From Salinicola peritrichatus (GTDB lineage: Bacteria > Pseudomonadota > Gammaproteobacteria > Pseudomonadales > Halomonadaceae), in NCBI RefSeq assembly GCF_003206715.1, contig NZ_PZJU01000006.1:167831-231830 (forward strand): DNA of 64,000 nt. The letters run 5' to 3'. The translations under genes were made by a program, and so were the position numbers. Positions 48,485-58,138 of the stretch are shown here, in pieces; positions within the stretch are counted from its first letter, which is position 1, and every line of letters begins with the position of its first letter. The notes below the pieces were generated by a model that saw only the letters and a program-made list of their open reading frames with translations, did no database searches and was not told the origin of the DNA.

Positions 48485-49531
48485 CTAACGGCGCTGCCAA
48501 CGGAGGTCATCCACCCGCTCGAGTACGCGATCGATGCCACGCTCGACGCCGCCTTCCACAGCCTTGGTGAAACGCCCAAGCATCCCCCGCCGCGATTCCA
48601 GCGACACTTTCAGCACACGCGCCCTGGCCTGAAGCTTTTCCAGCAAGTAGGCGTCACTGGTGCCGACAGCATCGATCAGCCCCTCGGCAAGCGCCTCGCT
48701 GCCGTACCAGATCTCTCCCGTGGCCACCGCTTCGATGTCGAGATTCGGACGCCGCTGGGCGACATAGCGCTTGAACAGATCGTGCGTGGACTGAAGGTCC
48801 TCGAGGAACTTGGCACGACCCTCCTCGCTGTTCTCACCGAGCACGGTCAGCGTGCGCTTGTAGCGCCCGGCCGTCAGCAGCTCGACATCGACCTCGTGCT
48901 TCTTGAGCAGCCGGTGCACGTTGGGAATCTGCGCCACCACCCCGATCGAGCCGATGACGGCGAAGGGCGCCGCGACCAGGTGGTTGGCACAACACGCCAT
49001 CATGTAACCGCCGCTGGCGGCAACCTTGTCGACACAGACCGTCAAGCGTGCGCCGGCATCCCGCAGCCGATCCAGTTGCGCGGCGGCCAGGCCATAGCTG
49101 TGCACCAGACCACCGCCGGATTGCAGGCGCAGAACCACTTCGTCCCCGCTCTTGAGCTCTTCGATCAGCAGTGACACCAGTTCGGCGAGCGCCGGCGTCG
49201 CGGATGCCTTCAGATCGCCATCGAAATCCAGCACCCAGATCCGATCGCTCGACGCAGCCTTGTCATCCGCCCCCTTGCGCGCCCGTTTACGTGACTTGCG
49301 TAGCTGCTTCGCCAATTGGCGGCGGCGATGCCTGGGCTGGGCCGCCAGCTGCAACTGGCGCCGACGCCGATCGAAACGCTCATCCAGCTCGGTCACCTTG
49401 AGCGCGGCGCCACTGCCTGCCTGCCCCTTGCGTCGCCCATGCGCGATCAACGTCAAGACGATGACGACGGCAACGACGATCGTTGCCGTCTTTGCCAGGA
49501 ACAGCCCATAGTCGGCCAACCACTCGATCAC
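48485..49531 (-). CDS. sohB: Inner-membrane signal-peptide-peptidase-like protease SohB
   Basis: S49-family serine protease of 348 residues, anchored by one N-terminal helix (LFLAKTATIVVAVVIVLTLI) with the active domain toward the periplasm. A charged coiled stretch precedes the S49 domain. Catalytic Ser lies in VAASGGYMMACCAN and Lys in LTAGRYKRTLTVLGEN. GTG 49531 has AGGGG seven bases upstream; an earlier in-frame TTG 49612 is unlikely. Role: probable clearance of membrane peptides or misfolded periplasmic proteins. Confidence 0.9.
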   Translation of the reverse strand: MIEWLADYGLFLAKTATIVVAVVIVLTLIAHGRRKGQAGSGAALKVTELDERFDRRRRQLQLAAQPRHRRRQLAKQLRKSRKRARKGADDKAASSDRIWVLDFDGDLKASATPALAELVSLLIEELKSGDEVVLRLQSGGGLVHSYGLAAAQLDRLRDAGARLTVCVDKVAASGGYMMACCANHLVAAPFAVIGSIGVVAQIPNVHRLLKKHEVDVELLTAGRYKRTLTVLGENSEEGRAKFLEDLQSTHDLFKRYVAQRRPNLDIEAVATGEIWYGSEALAEGLIDAVGTSDAYLLEKLQARARVLKVSLESRRGMLGRFTKAVEGGVERGIDRVLERVDDLRWQRR

Positions 49532-49635
49532 GTTACACCCCTCGTCGCAGCGGAATATTCGGTCGAGCCGAGCGCTTGCATACGCCGCCCGCCAATGATT
49601 TGCTTGGCGCAACTGTTACTTGCCAGAGAACATCC

Positions 49636-49956
49636 ATGGATGACGACCAGCTGATCACCAAGCTCCACAATCGTTTCAACGCCGAGGCCGCCAAGGACCT
49701 CGCCGCGGTTTACCAGTTCGATCTCAGCGATGTCGACGACTACTACCTGACCATCGATCATGGCGCGCTCGAGATTCAGCCGGGCCGCCACCCGCAGCCC
49801 AGCGTCACCATCGCCAGCGATACGGCCACGTTGATGTCGCTGGTGAAGAAGGAACTGAACGCGATGCAGGCGTTGCTGAGCGGCCGGGTCAAGGTCAACG
49901 GCGATATCGGCCTTGCCAGCCGTCTGCCCAAGCTCTTCGGCAGGTCGCGCGCCTGA
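49636..49956 (+). CDS. SCP2 sterol-carrier-domain protein
   Basis: Small lipid-binding-fold protein of 106 residues. LTIDHGALEIQPGRHPQPSV, ATLMSLVKKELNAMQALLSG (both within the family core) and a final GDIGLASRLPKLF are typical of bacterial SCP2 proteins such as UbiT/UbiJ relatives and fatty-acid carriers. The start follows AGAGAAC. It lies between divergent sohB and convergent nudC, so it seems monocistronic. The ligand is unknown. Confidence 0.85.
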   Translation: MDDDQLITKLHNRFNAEAAKDLAAVYQFDLSDVDDYYLTIDHGALEIQPGRHPQPSVTIASDTATLMSLVKKELNAMQALLSGRVKVNGDIGLASRLPKLFGRSRA

Positions 49957-49966
49957 CGCCTCGCAG

Positions 49967-50740
49967 TCATCGCGTCGCCACCGCGCCACGATGCGTCTCG
50001 ATCAGTTGGCGCGAGATCGAATAAACCGGCGGTAGCTGCGGCAGCCGTTCCGGCGTGAACCAGGCCGCATCGACGATCTCCTCGCCGTCGATGCGGATCC
50101 GCCGGCTCGCCGCCTCGGCGAAGAACCCCATCATCAACGAGTGCGGGAAGGGCCAGGACTGGCTCTTGAAGAAGCTCACGCGGCCGACTTCGACACCGAC
50201 TTCTTCCATCACCTCGCGACGCACCGCGGCTTCCACCGCTTCACCGGGTTCGATGAAACCGGCAAGCGTCGAATAGCGCTGTGGCGGAAAACGCGGGCTG
50301 CGTGCCAACAGCATGTCCTTGCCGTGGGTCACCAGGGTAATGATGCAAGGCGAGATTCGGGGATAACCGCGCAGCCCGCAGTTGTCGCACTGCATGGCGA
50401 ACTCATGCAACAGCCTGCGCGTGGGATGGCCGCAGCGGCCACAGAAGCGATGATCCCGCTCCCAGTGCGTCACCTGCAACGCCGTCGCCAGCAGCTCGCT
50501 CTCGGCCGGGGAGAGCTGGGCGAGCCAATCGCGCGGTGCCGGCCAGCTGTCGTCGCCGGCCTCGACCGTGACGGCCACCGGCTCGTCGTTCCAGTAGCCC
50601 AGACGCAGCACACCCTCGGGCCATGTCTCGCGGCGCTCCATCAGGCTTTTGCCGTCGGCCGCGGGCGCGACGCCCTTCTCGCTCAGGCGCAACAGCCAAC
50701 CCCCGCGGGTATCGGCCGGTGGCATTTCACGCCGCAGCAT
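49967..50740 (-). CDS. nudC: NAD+ diphosphatase / RNA NAD-decapping hydrolase NudC
   Basis: Nudix hydrolase of 257 residues that splits NADH to NMNH and AMP and removes NAD caps from RNA. Zinc ribbon CGRCG ... CDNCG (about 102-120), Nudix box GFIEPGEAVEAAVRREVMEE plus VGVEVG, and the NudC-specific motif KSQSWPFPHSLM. The start at 50740 overlaps the dnaQ stop (TGATG), so the two are coupled. The frame is open upstream to 51055 only as a shadow of dnaQ. Confidence 0.94.
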   Translation of the reverse strand: MLRREMPPADTRGGWLLRLSEKGVAPAADGKSLMERRETWPEGVLRLGYWNDEPVAVTVEAGDDSWPAPRDWLAQLSPAESELLATALQVTHWERDHRFCGRCGHPTRRLLHEFAMQCDNCGLRGYPRISPCIITLVTHGKDMLLARSPRFPPQRYSTLAGFIEPGEAVEAAVRREVMEEVGVEVGRVSFFKSQSWPFPHSLMMGFFAEAASRRIRIDGEEIVDAAWFTPERLPQLPPVYSISRQLIETHRGAVATR

Positions 50741-51486
50741 CAGTGCGTGTTCTCCGCCGATCCCAATGCATCCCAGTGACACTGACCGGCGGACTGGCGA
50801 ATCTGGTCGAGACGCTGCCGGTGAGCCTCCCACTCGGCATCGCTTGGCCGGAGCACCACCAACGGCGTCGCCGCGCGATCGATACGCCGGATGCCGCTGG
50901 CGCCCCCGGTTTCGCGGCTGCCCTCTTCGCTCCCCGCCAGCGACAGCGCCGTCTGGCCGCCGGTCATGGCGAGATAGACGTCGGCCAGAATCTCGGAGTC
51001 GAGCAACGCACCGTGCAACACGCGGTGGCCATTGTCGATGGCGTAGCGCTTGCACAGGGCATCGAGACTGTTGCGCTGCCCCGGGTGCATCTCGCGGGCC
51101 AACTTCAGCGTATCCAGCACGCTACAGTGCTCGGCTATCGGCCCCAGCAACGGTTCGCCACGAGCGGCATTGAGCAACCTGAACTCGTGATCGAAGAAGC
51201 CGACATCGAACGGTGCGTTATGAATGACCAGCTGTGCCCCGCGAATGAACTCCCACAGTTCGTCGGCGATCTGCGCGAAGACCGGTTCGTTGGCGACCCG
51301 CTGGTTGGTGATGCCGTGGATCTCGATGGCCTCCGCCTCGATCTCCCGCTCGGGGTTGATGTACTGGTGATAGGTCCGCCCGGTGAAGCGGCGGTTGATC
51401 AGCTCGACCCCACCGATCTCGATGATACGGTGCCCCTCGCGCGGGTCGATGCCCGTCGTTTCCGTATCCATGACGATTTGGCGCAT
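50740..51486 (-). CDS. dnaQ: DNA polymerase III epsilon subunit (proofreading exonuclease)
   Basis: 3'-5' exonuclease subunit of the replicase, 248 residues. DEDDh motifs: VMDTETTGIDP, VIHNAPFDVGFFDHE, and HGALLDSEILADVY. A QTALSL segment at about residue 180 is a candidate beta-clamp-binding motif. The C-terminus is the alpha-binding tail. It is adjacent to rnhA, as in many gammaproteobacteria, though here both lie on the same strand rather than divergently as in E. coli. Confidence 0.95.
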   Translation of the reverse strand: MRQIVMDTETTGIDPREGHRIIEIGGVELINRRFTGRTYHQYINPEREIEAEAIEIHGITNQRVANEPVFAQIADELWEFIRGAQLVIHNAPFDVGFFDHEFRLLNAARGEPLLGPIAEHCSVLDTLKLAREMHPGQRNSLDALCKRYAIDNGHRVLHGALLDSEILADVYLAMTGGQTALSLAGSEEGSRETGGASGIRRIDRAATPLVVLRPSDAEWEAHRQRLDQIRQSAGQCHWDALGSAENTH

Positions 51487-51556
51487 GCCGTGCTCCTTAC
51501 TGCCGTCTGCAATGTACTGCTGCGATCTGGACCCTCTCGGGGAAACAGGGCCAGGT

Positions 51557-52045
51557 TCAGGTGGCGGCCTGTTTGGCGTTCTCGATCACCGCGTCGATCG
51601 CTTCATTGACCAGCCGATCGGCGGTTTCATTGCCGTCGTGGCCGCTGTGCCCCTTGACCCAATGCCACTCGATCACGTGGCGCTTGGTTTCGGCCAACAG
51701 CTCCCGCCATAGCTCGGCGTTCTTGACCGGCTGCTTGGCCGCCGTCTTCCAGCCCCGCTTCTGCCAGCTGTGAATCCATTCGGTAATGCCCTTGCGCAGA
51801 TACTGGGAGTCGGTCCACAGCGCCACGCGACAGGGCCGGTCCAGTGCCCGCAACGCCTGTATCGCCGCCATCAGCTCCATGCGGTTGTTGGTGGTCTGCG
51901 CCTCGCCACCTTTCAGCGTCTTCCGGTGACGCCCGTAAACCAGCAACGCGCCCCAGCCGCCGGGCCCGGGATTGCCACGGCAACCGCCGTCGGTATAGAT
52001 GGTGACCGTCGGCAGGGACGCGGGATCGGAACTCGGGAGTGACAA
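51557..52045 (-). CDS. rnhA: Ribonuclease HI
   Basis: Degrades RNA in RNA-DNA hybrids. 162 residues, close to the E. coli 155. Catalytic carboxylates lie in [38 protein letters not shown] and the C-terminal [12 protein letters not shown]. The basic protrusion ([16 protein letters not shown]) is present. It lies 70 bases upstream of dnaQ on the same strand and 21 bases downstream of the methyltransferase gene. Confidence 0.96.
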   Translation of the reverse strand: MSLPSSDPASLPTVTIYTDGGCRGNPGPGGWGALLVYGRHRKTLKGGEAQTTNNRMELMAAIQALRALDRPCRVALWTDSQYLRKGITEWIHSWQKRGWKTAAKQPVKNAELWRELLAETKRHVIEWHWVKGHSGHDGNETADRLVNEAIDAVIENAKQAAT

Positions 52046-52066
52046 GGCGTGACTCTCTCTTCTCTA

Positions 52067-53077
52067 TCAAGCGGTGGTGTGGGAAGTGGTCTCGCGGCGA
52101 TCGCTTTCCCCCGGGTGCCGACGGGTCGAAGCCGCGGCGCCGTTAGCGCGACGTTCCTGCCCCGGTTCGCCATCGACGCTACCGTAGACGCCAGCCTCCG
52201 ACGCTTTCGGCCGGCGCTCGCCGCCATCCTGTTGCAGCGGCACGTCCGATGACTGACGCGCCAGGCCGAGCCAGGCGCCGGATTTGGCCCTGCCCATGGC
52301 CGGCTCGCTGAGCCGAATGGGTTGCATCGGAATCGTTCGCCGCCGCGCGATAAGCAGGTAAGCCTGGGCCAGCGGCACGTTGTAACGGCGTCCCAGCGTC
52401 TCCAACCGACGGTTGCGGGCGGTGTTCCAGGGCCAGCGAAAACCGCAGTAGTCTACTCGCTCGATCTCGAAATCCACAAACTCGAGCCAGTCCCGCAGCC
52501 GCCAGGGCGCACGCCACTGACGTTGCCACGGCGCGGGACGCCGGCTTACCGGACCACTGGCCGGCCCATACGGATGCCAGCCGAACACCAGCAGACGACC
52601 ATCGGCCCGGGTTACCCTGGCGGCTTCCTGCAGCACGTGGTGAGGCCGCTCGACGGCCTCCAGCAAATGGTGGATCAATGTCAGATCGAGACTGTCGTCG
52701 GCCAACGGCAGACGCTCGGGCGCACAGACCAGGGTATTCGGATTGATCACCAGTTCCTGCGCAGGCGCCCACTCCAGCGCGTGGCGTACCGGGCACATGT
52801 CGCTCATCAGCGGCGCCATGCCGAGTTGCAGGCTCAACGCACCGCGATGCTGCTCGCAATGCGGACCGAGACAAGCACGCTCGGCCCGCCACAGCGCCTG
52901 CCCGGGCTTGGAATCCCAGAATCGGCGCCCTTCGCGAACGGCTGCGGTCAGGCCCTGTTCAGGCGGCGTGATTGACACGAGCGGATTAACTCCCCAAGGT
53001 TGTCGCTTTTTCAACGCTGATTCAGAGCCGCTCCAGGCGGCGGCCGATCGGGAACCGGCGCGAGACGCGTCGGTCAT
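52067..53077 (-). CDS. Class I SAM-dependent methyltransferase
   Basis: Methyltransf_11-type protein of up to 336 residues. ERLPLADDSLDLTLIHHLLE is motif-II-like, HVLQEAARVTRADGRLLVFGW follows, and the region near MCPVRHALEW replaces the usual glycine-rich SAM loop less clearly. The last ~75 residues are low-complexity, Arg/Gly/Ser-rich. It lies between rnhA and gloB, its standard place in gammaproteobacteria. The start is uncertain: ATG 53077 lacks a ribosome binding site, while GTG 52978 has GGGGAG upstream. The substrate is unknown. Confidence 0.8.
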   Translation of the reverse strand: MTDASRAGSRSAAAWSGSESALKKRQPWGVNPLVSITPPEQGLTAAVREGRRFWDSKPGQALWRAERACLGPHCEQHRGALSLQLGMAPLMSDMCPVRHALEWAPAQELVINPNTLVCAPERLPLADDSLDLTLIHHLLEAVERPHHVLQEAARVTRADGRLLVFGWHPYGPASGPVSRRPAPWQRQWRAPWRLRDWLEFVDFEIERVDYCGFRWPWNTARNRRLETLGRRYNVPLAQAYLLIARRRTIPMQPIRLSEPAMGRAKSGAWLGLARQSSDVPLQQDGGERRPKASEAGVYGSVDGEPGQERRANGAAASTRRHPGESDRRETTSHTTA

Positions 53078-53132
53078 ACGAGAGTGCTGCGCTCCCGCCC
53101 CGTTACCGCACTTTATCGGAGAAGGATGACAC

Positions 53133-53900
53133 ATGTTGACCGTGATACCGATTCCCGCGTTCCAGGACAACTATATCTGGCTATTGCGCCAGGACACCAC
53201 CGACGGTGTCGCCGTGGTCGATCCCGGTGATGCCAGGCCGGTCATCGCGTGGCTCGAACGCGAGGGGCTCACGCTCGACACCGTGCTGATCACCCATCAC
53301 CACCAGGATCATACCGGCGGGCTGCGAGAGTTGATCGAACGCTACTCGCCGGAGGTCTACGGCCCCGACAATGCCGCGATCGCCGGCATCCGGCACAGCG
53401 TGACCGAAGGCGACGAATGCCGCGTACTCGGGCGCCGCTTCGAAGTTTACGCCGTTCCGGGCCATACGCTCGACCATATCGCCTTTTACGCCCCCGGAAC
53501 GCCTGGGTTATTGTTCGCCGGCGACACGCTGTTTTCCGGCGGCTGCGGGCGGCTGTTCGAGGGCACGCCGGAACAGATGCGGGATTCGCTGGCCAAGCTC
53601 GACACCCTGCCCGAAGACACGCTGGTGTTCGCCGCGCACGAGTACACGCTGGCCAATCTGGCGTTCGCCGCCGCCGCCGAGCCCGACAATCCCGCCCGCG
53701 ACGCCTATCGTCGCGAGTGCGAACAGGCCCGGGCGCTCGATCGTCCGACGCTGCCGACTACGCTGGGCCGCGAACGCCAGGTCAACCCGTTTTTGCGCAT
53801 TGACCAGCCGGGTCTGCGCGATACGCTGCGAGGGCAAGGGCCGGCGGATGATGACGCCAGCGCCTTCGCCACGCTCCGCGGCTGGAAAGACCGCTTTTGA
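53133..53900 (+). CDS. gloB: Hydroxyacylglutathione hydrolase (glyoxalase II)
   Basis: Binuclear-metal beta-lactamase-fold enzyme of 255 residues that hydrolyses S-lactoylglutathione to D-lactate and glutathione. Motifs: ITHHHQDHTGG, VPGHTLDHIAFY, GDTLFSGGCGRLFEG and AAHEYTLANLAFA, and the C-terminal glutathione-binding helix with RQVNPFLRI. GGAGAAGGA precedes the start. It is divergent from the methyltransferase gene. Confidence 0.96.
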   Translation: MLTVIPIPAFQDNYIWLLRQDTTDGVAVVDPGDARPVIAWLEREGLTLDTVLITHHHQDHTGGLRELIERYSPEVYGPDNAAIAGIRHSVTEGDECRVLGRRFEVYAVPGHTLDHIAFYAPGTPGLLFAGDTLFSGGCGRLFEGTPEQMRDSLAKLDTLPEDTLVFAAHEYTLANLAFAAAAEPDNPARDAYRRECEQARALDRPTLPTTLGRERQVNPFLRIDQPGLRDTLRGQGPADDDASAFATLRGWKDRF

Positions 53901-53962
53901 TGTCACCCGCAACGCACCACCTATAAGCGGGCGATGACCGTAATATCAAGGACCTTAATGGC

Positions 53963-55123
53963 ATGAATTCCCGATCGCGACGCTGCCAGGTCTTCATTGG
54001 CCTGGCGGGCAGCCTGCTGTTATCCGCGCTGCCGACAATCGCCGTCGCCGACACGACTCACACCGCTTCGGCCATGCCTCGCCAGAGCACTTTCTGGTCG
54101 GCCCTCAAGCTCGATGAGCGCCCGGCGCCCGATGCCTGGAGCCGGCTGCGTCGGGGCTTTCGCCTTTCGCACGAAACCGACAATCCTCGCGTGGCCGAAT
54201 GGCTCGAGTGGTACCGCGAGCACCCTCACCACGTCGAGCGCGTGGCCCTTCAGGCCCGCCCCTGGCTGCATTGGGTAACGACCCGGCTCGAATCCCACGG
54301 GCTGCCGACCGAAATCGCCCTGCTGCCGTTCATCGAGAGCGGCTACGATCCCACCGCCACCAATCCCGGCGGTGCGGCCGGCCTGTGGCAATTCATGCCC
54401 GGCACCGGCGATGCCATGGGGCTCTCCCGCACCGACTGGTATGACGGCCGACGTGACGTCGTTGCCGCTACCGATGCGGCGATGGACTACATCCAGCAAC
54501 TCGCCGCGCGCTGGTACGATGGCGATCTGCTGCTGGCCCTGGCCGCCTACAACGCGGGCGCCGGCACGGTCAACACGGCGCGCGACGCGGCCGCCAATCG
54601 CGGCGATCCGATCGACTACTGGCACCTGCGGCTGCCCTCGGAAACCATGGCGTACATTCCACGCTTGCTGGCGCTTTCCGAAGTCATCGCCAAGCCGGAA
54701 CGTTACGACGTTGCATTGCCTTCGATCCCGGACCGAGCGTTGTTTGCCGAGGTCGCCACCGACGGCCCGCTGACGCTATCGATGGCGGCGGATCTCTCGG
54801 GCGTCGATTCCCAGACCCTGCGCGAACTCAACCCAGGCTTCAAGCGCGCCGCCACTCGCCCACGAGACGATGCCAGCATTCTGATACCGATCACGGCCAA
54901 ACAGCGTTTTCTGGCCAACCTGGCGACGCTTCCCGCTGCCGAACGCACGGTACTCAACCGCTACGTCGTCAAACGTGGCGATACGCTGTCCAGCATCGCC
55001 GCACGCTTTGGCGCCAGCGTCAGCGAGATCCGCCGGGAAAACGGACTCAAAGGTAGTATCATTCGCATCGGCCAGAGGTTATCGGTGCCGGCGGCAACGC
55101 TGGCACAGAACAAGGGTGGATGA
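53963..55123 (+). CDS. mltD: Membrane-bound lytic murein transglycosylase D-like, one LysM
   Basis: Cleaves peptidoglycan glycan strands to 1,6-anhydromuropeptides. 386 residues. N-terminal signal sequence (IGLAGSLLLSALPTIAVADT, no lipobox), a transglycosylase domain with catalytic Glu in LLPFIESGYDPTATN, then GGAAGLWQFMPGTGDAMGL and LALAAYNAGAGTVNTA, and a single C-terminal LysM domain (YVVKRGDTLSSIAARFG to about 382). E. coli MltD is longer with two LysM and a lipid anchor, so this is a shortened form. yejABEF begins 69 bases downstream on the same strand. Confidence 0.92.
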   Translation: MNSRSRRCQVFIGLAGSLLLSALPTIAVADTTHTASAMPRQSTFWSALKLDERPAPDAWSRLRRGFRLSHETDNPRVAEWLEWYREHPHHVERVALQARPWLHWVTTRLESHGLPTEIALLPFIESGYDPTATNPGGAAGLWQFMPGTGDAMGLSRTDWYDGRRDVVAATDAAMDYIQQLAARWYDGDLLLALAAYNAGAGTVNTARDAAANRGDPIDYWHLRLPSETMAYIPRLLALSEVIAKPERYDVALPSIPDRALFAEVATDGPLTLSMAADLSGVDSQTLRELNPGFKRAATRPRDDASILIPITAKQRFLANLATLPAAERTVLNRYVVKRGDTLSSIAARFGASVSEIRRENGLKGSIIRIGQRLSVPAATLAQNKGG

Positions 55124-55192
55124 CCGGCTTTTACAGGCAACGATGCCGGTAACAGTCGCTAGTGTCGAGATCGTGTTCGCGCTGAGGAAAGG

Positions 55193-57055
55193 ATGTCAAT
55201 GATGGGTAGATTTCGATGGCTCGCGGCCGCCTTGGCGATAGCTCTCCAGCCATCGATACCGGCAATGGCGCAGACCGAGGCAAGCCGCGCCGCCAGCGCG
55301 AACGTCCCCACCGTCCACGCCATCGCGCTCTACGACGACCCGGCCCTGCCCGCCGATTTCGACCACCTGCCCTACGCCAACCCCGACGCCCCCAAGGGCG
55401 GCACGCTGCGCCGGGCGGCCAACGGCAGTTTCGACTCCACCAATCCGTTCATCATTCAGGGCACGCCGGCCGCCGGCCTGGAACAGATCTACGACACCCT
55501 GATGACGTCGAGCGCCGACGAGCCGTTCACCATGTATGGCTTGTTGGCCGGCGGCATCCGCCTCGACCCCGAGCGCCACTGGATGGAGATCGACATCCGT
55601 CCCGAGGCCCGTTTCCATGACGGCACGCCGGTCACCGCGGATGACGTGGCATTCAGCTTCCGCTTGCTGCGCGACAAGGGATCGCCCTTCTATCGCGCCT
55701 ATTACGCCAGCGTCGAGTCGGTGACGGCGCTGGACGAGCATACCGTCCGTTTCGAATTCACCGACAACCAGTCGCGGGAATTGCCGTTGATTCTGGGCCA
55801 ACTCCCCGTATTGCCCCGGCACTACTGGCAGGACCGCGACTTCACCAAGCCGACGCTCGACAAGCTGATGGGTTCCGGCCCCTACGAGATCGCCGAGGTC
55901 GATCCCAGTCGCCGTATCGTCTATCGCCGGGTCGAGGATTATTGGGGACGCGACCTGCCGATCAATCGTGGCCGCTACAATATCGACCGCCTCGTCTACG
56001 ACTACTTCCGCGACCAGTCGGTGGCGCTGGAAGCCTTTCTCGCCGGCGCGCTGGACATGCGCCTCGAGAGCAGCGCCAAGAACTGGGCCACCGCTTACGA
56101 CACCCCCGCGGTGAAGGACGGTGCTATCCAGCGTGTCGTCGTCCCCGATGGCCAACCGGCAGGCATGCAGGGCTATATCTTCAACACCCGGCGCGACCAG
56201 CTTGGCGATCCACGTGTGCGTCGCGCCATCGGCCTGGCATTCGATTTCGACTGGCTCAATCAACATATCTTCTACGGCGCCTACCAGCGCACCGTCAGTT
56301 ATTTCCAGAACTCGGACATGGCCGCTGAAGGCTTGCCCGGCGCGGGCGAACTGAAGCTGCTCGAGCCCTATCGGGCTCAACTTCCCAAAGCCGTGTTCGA
56401 ACAGCCGCTACCGATGCCCAGGCCCAGGGAATTGCGGCCGCGCCTGCGCGAAGCGCTCGGGTTGCTGCGCGAGGCCGGCTACGAAGTACGTAACGGCCGG
56501 CTGGTGAACCGCGAGAGCGGCCGCCCTTTCACCCTGGAATTTCTGCTCTACGACAGCCAGTTCGAACGCATCACCCAGCCCTTCGTGCGCAACCTGGAGC
56601 GCCTGGGCATTCAGAGCAAGATCCGGGTAGTCGACGTCAATCAGTATCTCGATCGTCTGCGCCGGTTCGACTTCGACATGATCGTCGGCAGCTTTCCGCA
56701 ATCGGCCAACCCCGGCAACGAACAGCGGGACTTCTGGACCAGCGATTACGCCGACGTGCCGCAGAGCCGCAACCTGGCGGGGGTTCGCGATCCGGTGGTC
56801 GATGCATTGGTCGACGACCTGATCCGCGCCGACAGCCGCGAGGATCTCGACACCGCCGCCCAGGCGCTGGACCGGGTGCTGCGCTGGGGCTTCTACGTGG
56901 TGCCGCAGTGGAACTTCGACGGCACCCGGGTCGCGGTCTGGAACAAGTTCGGCTATCCCCAACCTTTCCCGCGCTACACCCCGGACTTCACTGTGTGGTG
57001 GGTCGATTCCGAGCGCGCCCAGGCCGTTACCGCGCGACAGCGCGGCCAGGAGTGA
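55193..57055 (+). CDS. yejA: Oligopeptide-type ABC transporter substrate-binding protein YejA
   Basis: Periplasmic SBP_bac_5 receptor of 620 residues. Signal peptide: FRWLAAALAIALQPSIPAMAQ. Family features are YDDPALPADFDHLPYANPDA (PKGG follows), the NSFDSTNPF-like NGSFDSTNPFI, and a long C-terminal lobe with DMIVGSFPQSANPGNEQRDFW (in parts). YejA-type receptors deliver microcin C-type peptides or muropeptides to YejBEF. GAGGAAAGG precedes the start cluster (ATG 55193, 55199, 55202). It heads yejABEF, directly behind mltD. Confidence 0.93.
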   Translation: MSMMGRFRWLAAALAIALQPSIPAMAQTEASRAASANVPTVHAIALYDDPALPADFDHLPYANPDAPKGGTLRRAANGSFDSTNPFIIQGTPAAGLEQIYDTLMTSSADEPFTMYGLLAGGIRLDPERHWMEIDIRPEARFHDGTPVTADDVAFSFRLLRDKGSPFYRAYYASVESVTALDEHTVRFEFTDNQSRELPLILGQLPVLPRHYWQDRDFTKPTLDKLMGSGPYEIAEVDPSRRIVYRRVEDYWGRDLPINRGRYNIDRLVYDYFRDQSVALEAFLAGALDMRLESSAKNWATAYDTPAVKDGAIQRVVVPDGQPAGMQGYIFNTRRDQLGDPRVRRAIGLAFDFDWLNQHIFYGAYQRTVSYFQNSDMAAEGLPGAGELKLLEPYRAQLPKAVFEQPLPMPRPRELRPRLREALGLLREAGYEVRNGRLVNRESGRPFTLEFLLYDSQFERITQPFVRNLERLGIQSKIRVVDVNQYLDRLRRFDFDMIVGSFPQSANPGNEQRDFWTSDYADVPQSRNLAGVRDPVVDALVDDLIRADSREDLDTAAQALDRVLRWGFYVVPQWNFDGTRVAVWNKFGYPQPFPRYTPDFTVWWVDSERAQAVTARQRGQE

Positions 57056-57064
57056 TCCGCGACC

Positions 57065-58138
57065 ATGGCCAGTTACATCGTTCGCCGCCTATTGCTGATG
57101 ATCCCCACGCTGCTGGGGATTCTGCTGCTCAACTTCATCATCGTGCAGGCCGCGCCGGGCGGCCCCATCGACCAGATGATGGCGCGCTTCGAGGGCCTGA
57201 ACAGCGCCGCCAGCACCGGACTCGAGGGCGGCGGCGGGGACAGTGTCGGCGGCAGTGATTCGCAGCGCCTGCGTGGCGTCAACGATCAGCTGCGCCAGGC
57301 GCTGACCGAGGAGTTCGGCTTCGACAAGCCGGCATGGGAGCGCTTCGCGCTGATGCTCAGGGACTACGCCACCTTCGACCTCGGCGACAGCCTGTTTCGC
57401 GGCCAGCCGGTGATCGATCTGATCCTCGACCGGCTGCCGGTGTCGATCTCGCTCGGGCTGTGGACCAGTCTGCTGGTCTACCTGATATCGATTCCGCTGG
57501 GCATCCGCAAGGCCCTGCGCCACGGCAGCGCCTTCGATGTCTGGTCCTCCGGCGTGGTGATCGTCGGCTATGCGATTCCCGGTTTCCTGTTCGCGATCCT
57601 GCTGATCGTGGTCTTCGCCGGCGGTAGCTACCTCGACTGGTTCCCGCTGCGCGGCCTGACCTCCTCCAATTTCGATGAGCTGTCGCTGTTGGGCAAGATC
57701 CAGGACTACTTCTGGCATATCGCGTTGCCGGTCACCGCTTCGGCGATCGGCAGTTTCGCCACCCTGACCATGCTGACCAAGAACAGCTTCCTCGACGAGA
57801 TTCACAAGCAGTACGTATTGACCGCCCGCGCCAAGGGGGCTTCCGAACGCCGCGTGCTCTACGGCCACGTGTTCCGCAACGCCATGCTGATCATCATCGC
57901 CGGCTTGCCGTCGGCACTGATCGGAATTTTCTTCACCGGATCACTGCTGATCGAGGTGATCTTCTCCCTCAACGGCCTCGGCCTGCTCGGTTTCGAGGCG
58001 GTGATGCAGCGCGACTATCCGCTGATCTTCGGCACGCTCTACCTGTATACCCTGATCGGCCTGCTACTGAAGCTGATCTCGGATCTGACCTACGTCTGGG
58101 TCGATCCGCGTATCGATTTCGCCACCCGGGAGTCGTGA
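57065..58138 (+). CDS. yejB: Peptide ABC transporter permease YejB
   Basis: DppB-type permease of 357 residues with six helices. It starts [20 protein letters not shown], typical for the family, followed by a periplasmic domain and the coupling segment [20 protein letters not shown] (EAA-like). A low-complexity Gly/Asp/Ser loop ([16 protein letters not shown]) at about 57-75 is not part of the fold. It overlaps yejE by one base. Confidence 0.94.
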   Translation: MASYIVRRLLLMIPTLLGILLLNFIIVQAAPGGPIDQMMARFEGLNSAASTGLEGGGGDSVGGSDSQRLRGVNDQLRQALTEEFGFDKPAWERFALMLRDYATFDLGDSLFRGQPVIDLILDRLPVSISLGLWTSLLVYLISIPLGIRKALRHGSAFDVWSSGVVIVGYAIPGFLFAILLIVVFAGGSYLDWFPLRGLTSSNFDELSLLGKIQDYFWHIALPVTASAIGSFATLTMLTKNSFLDEIHKQYVLTARAKGASERRVLYGHVFRNAMLIIIAGLPSALIGIFFTGSLLIEVIFSLNGLGLLGFEAVMQRDYPLIFGTLYLYTLIGLLLKLISDLTYVWVDPRIDFATRES

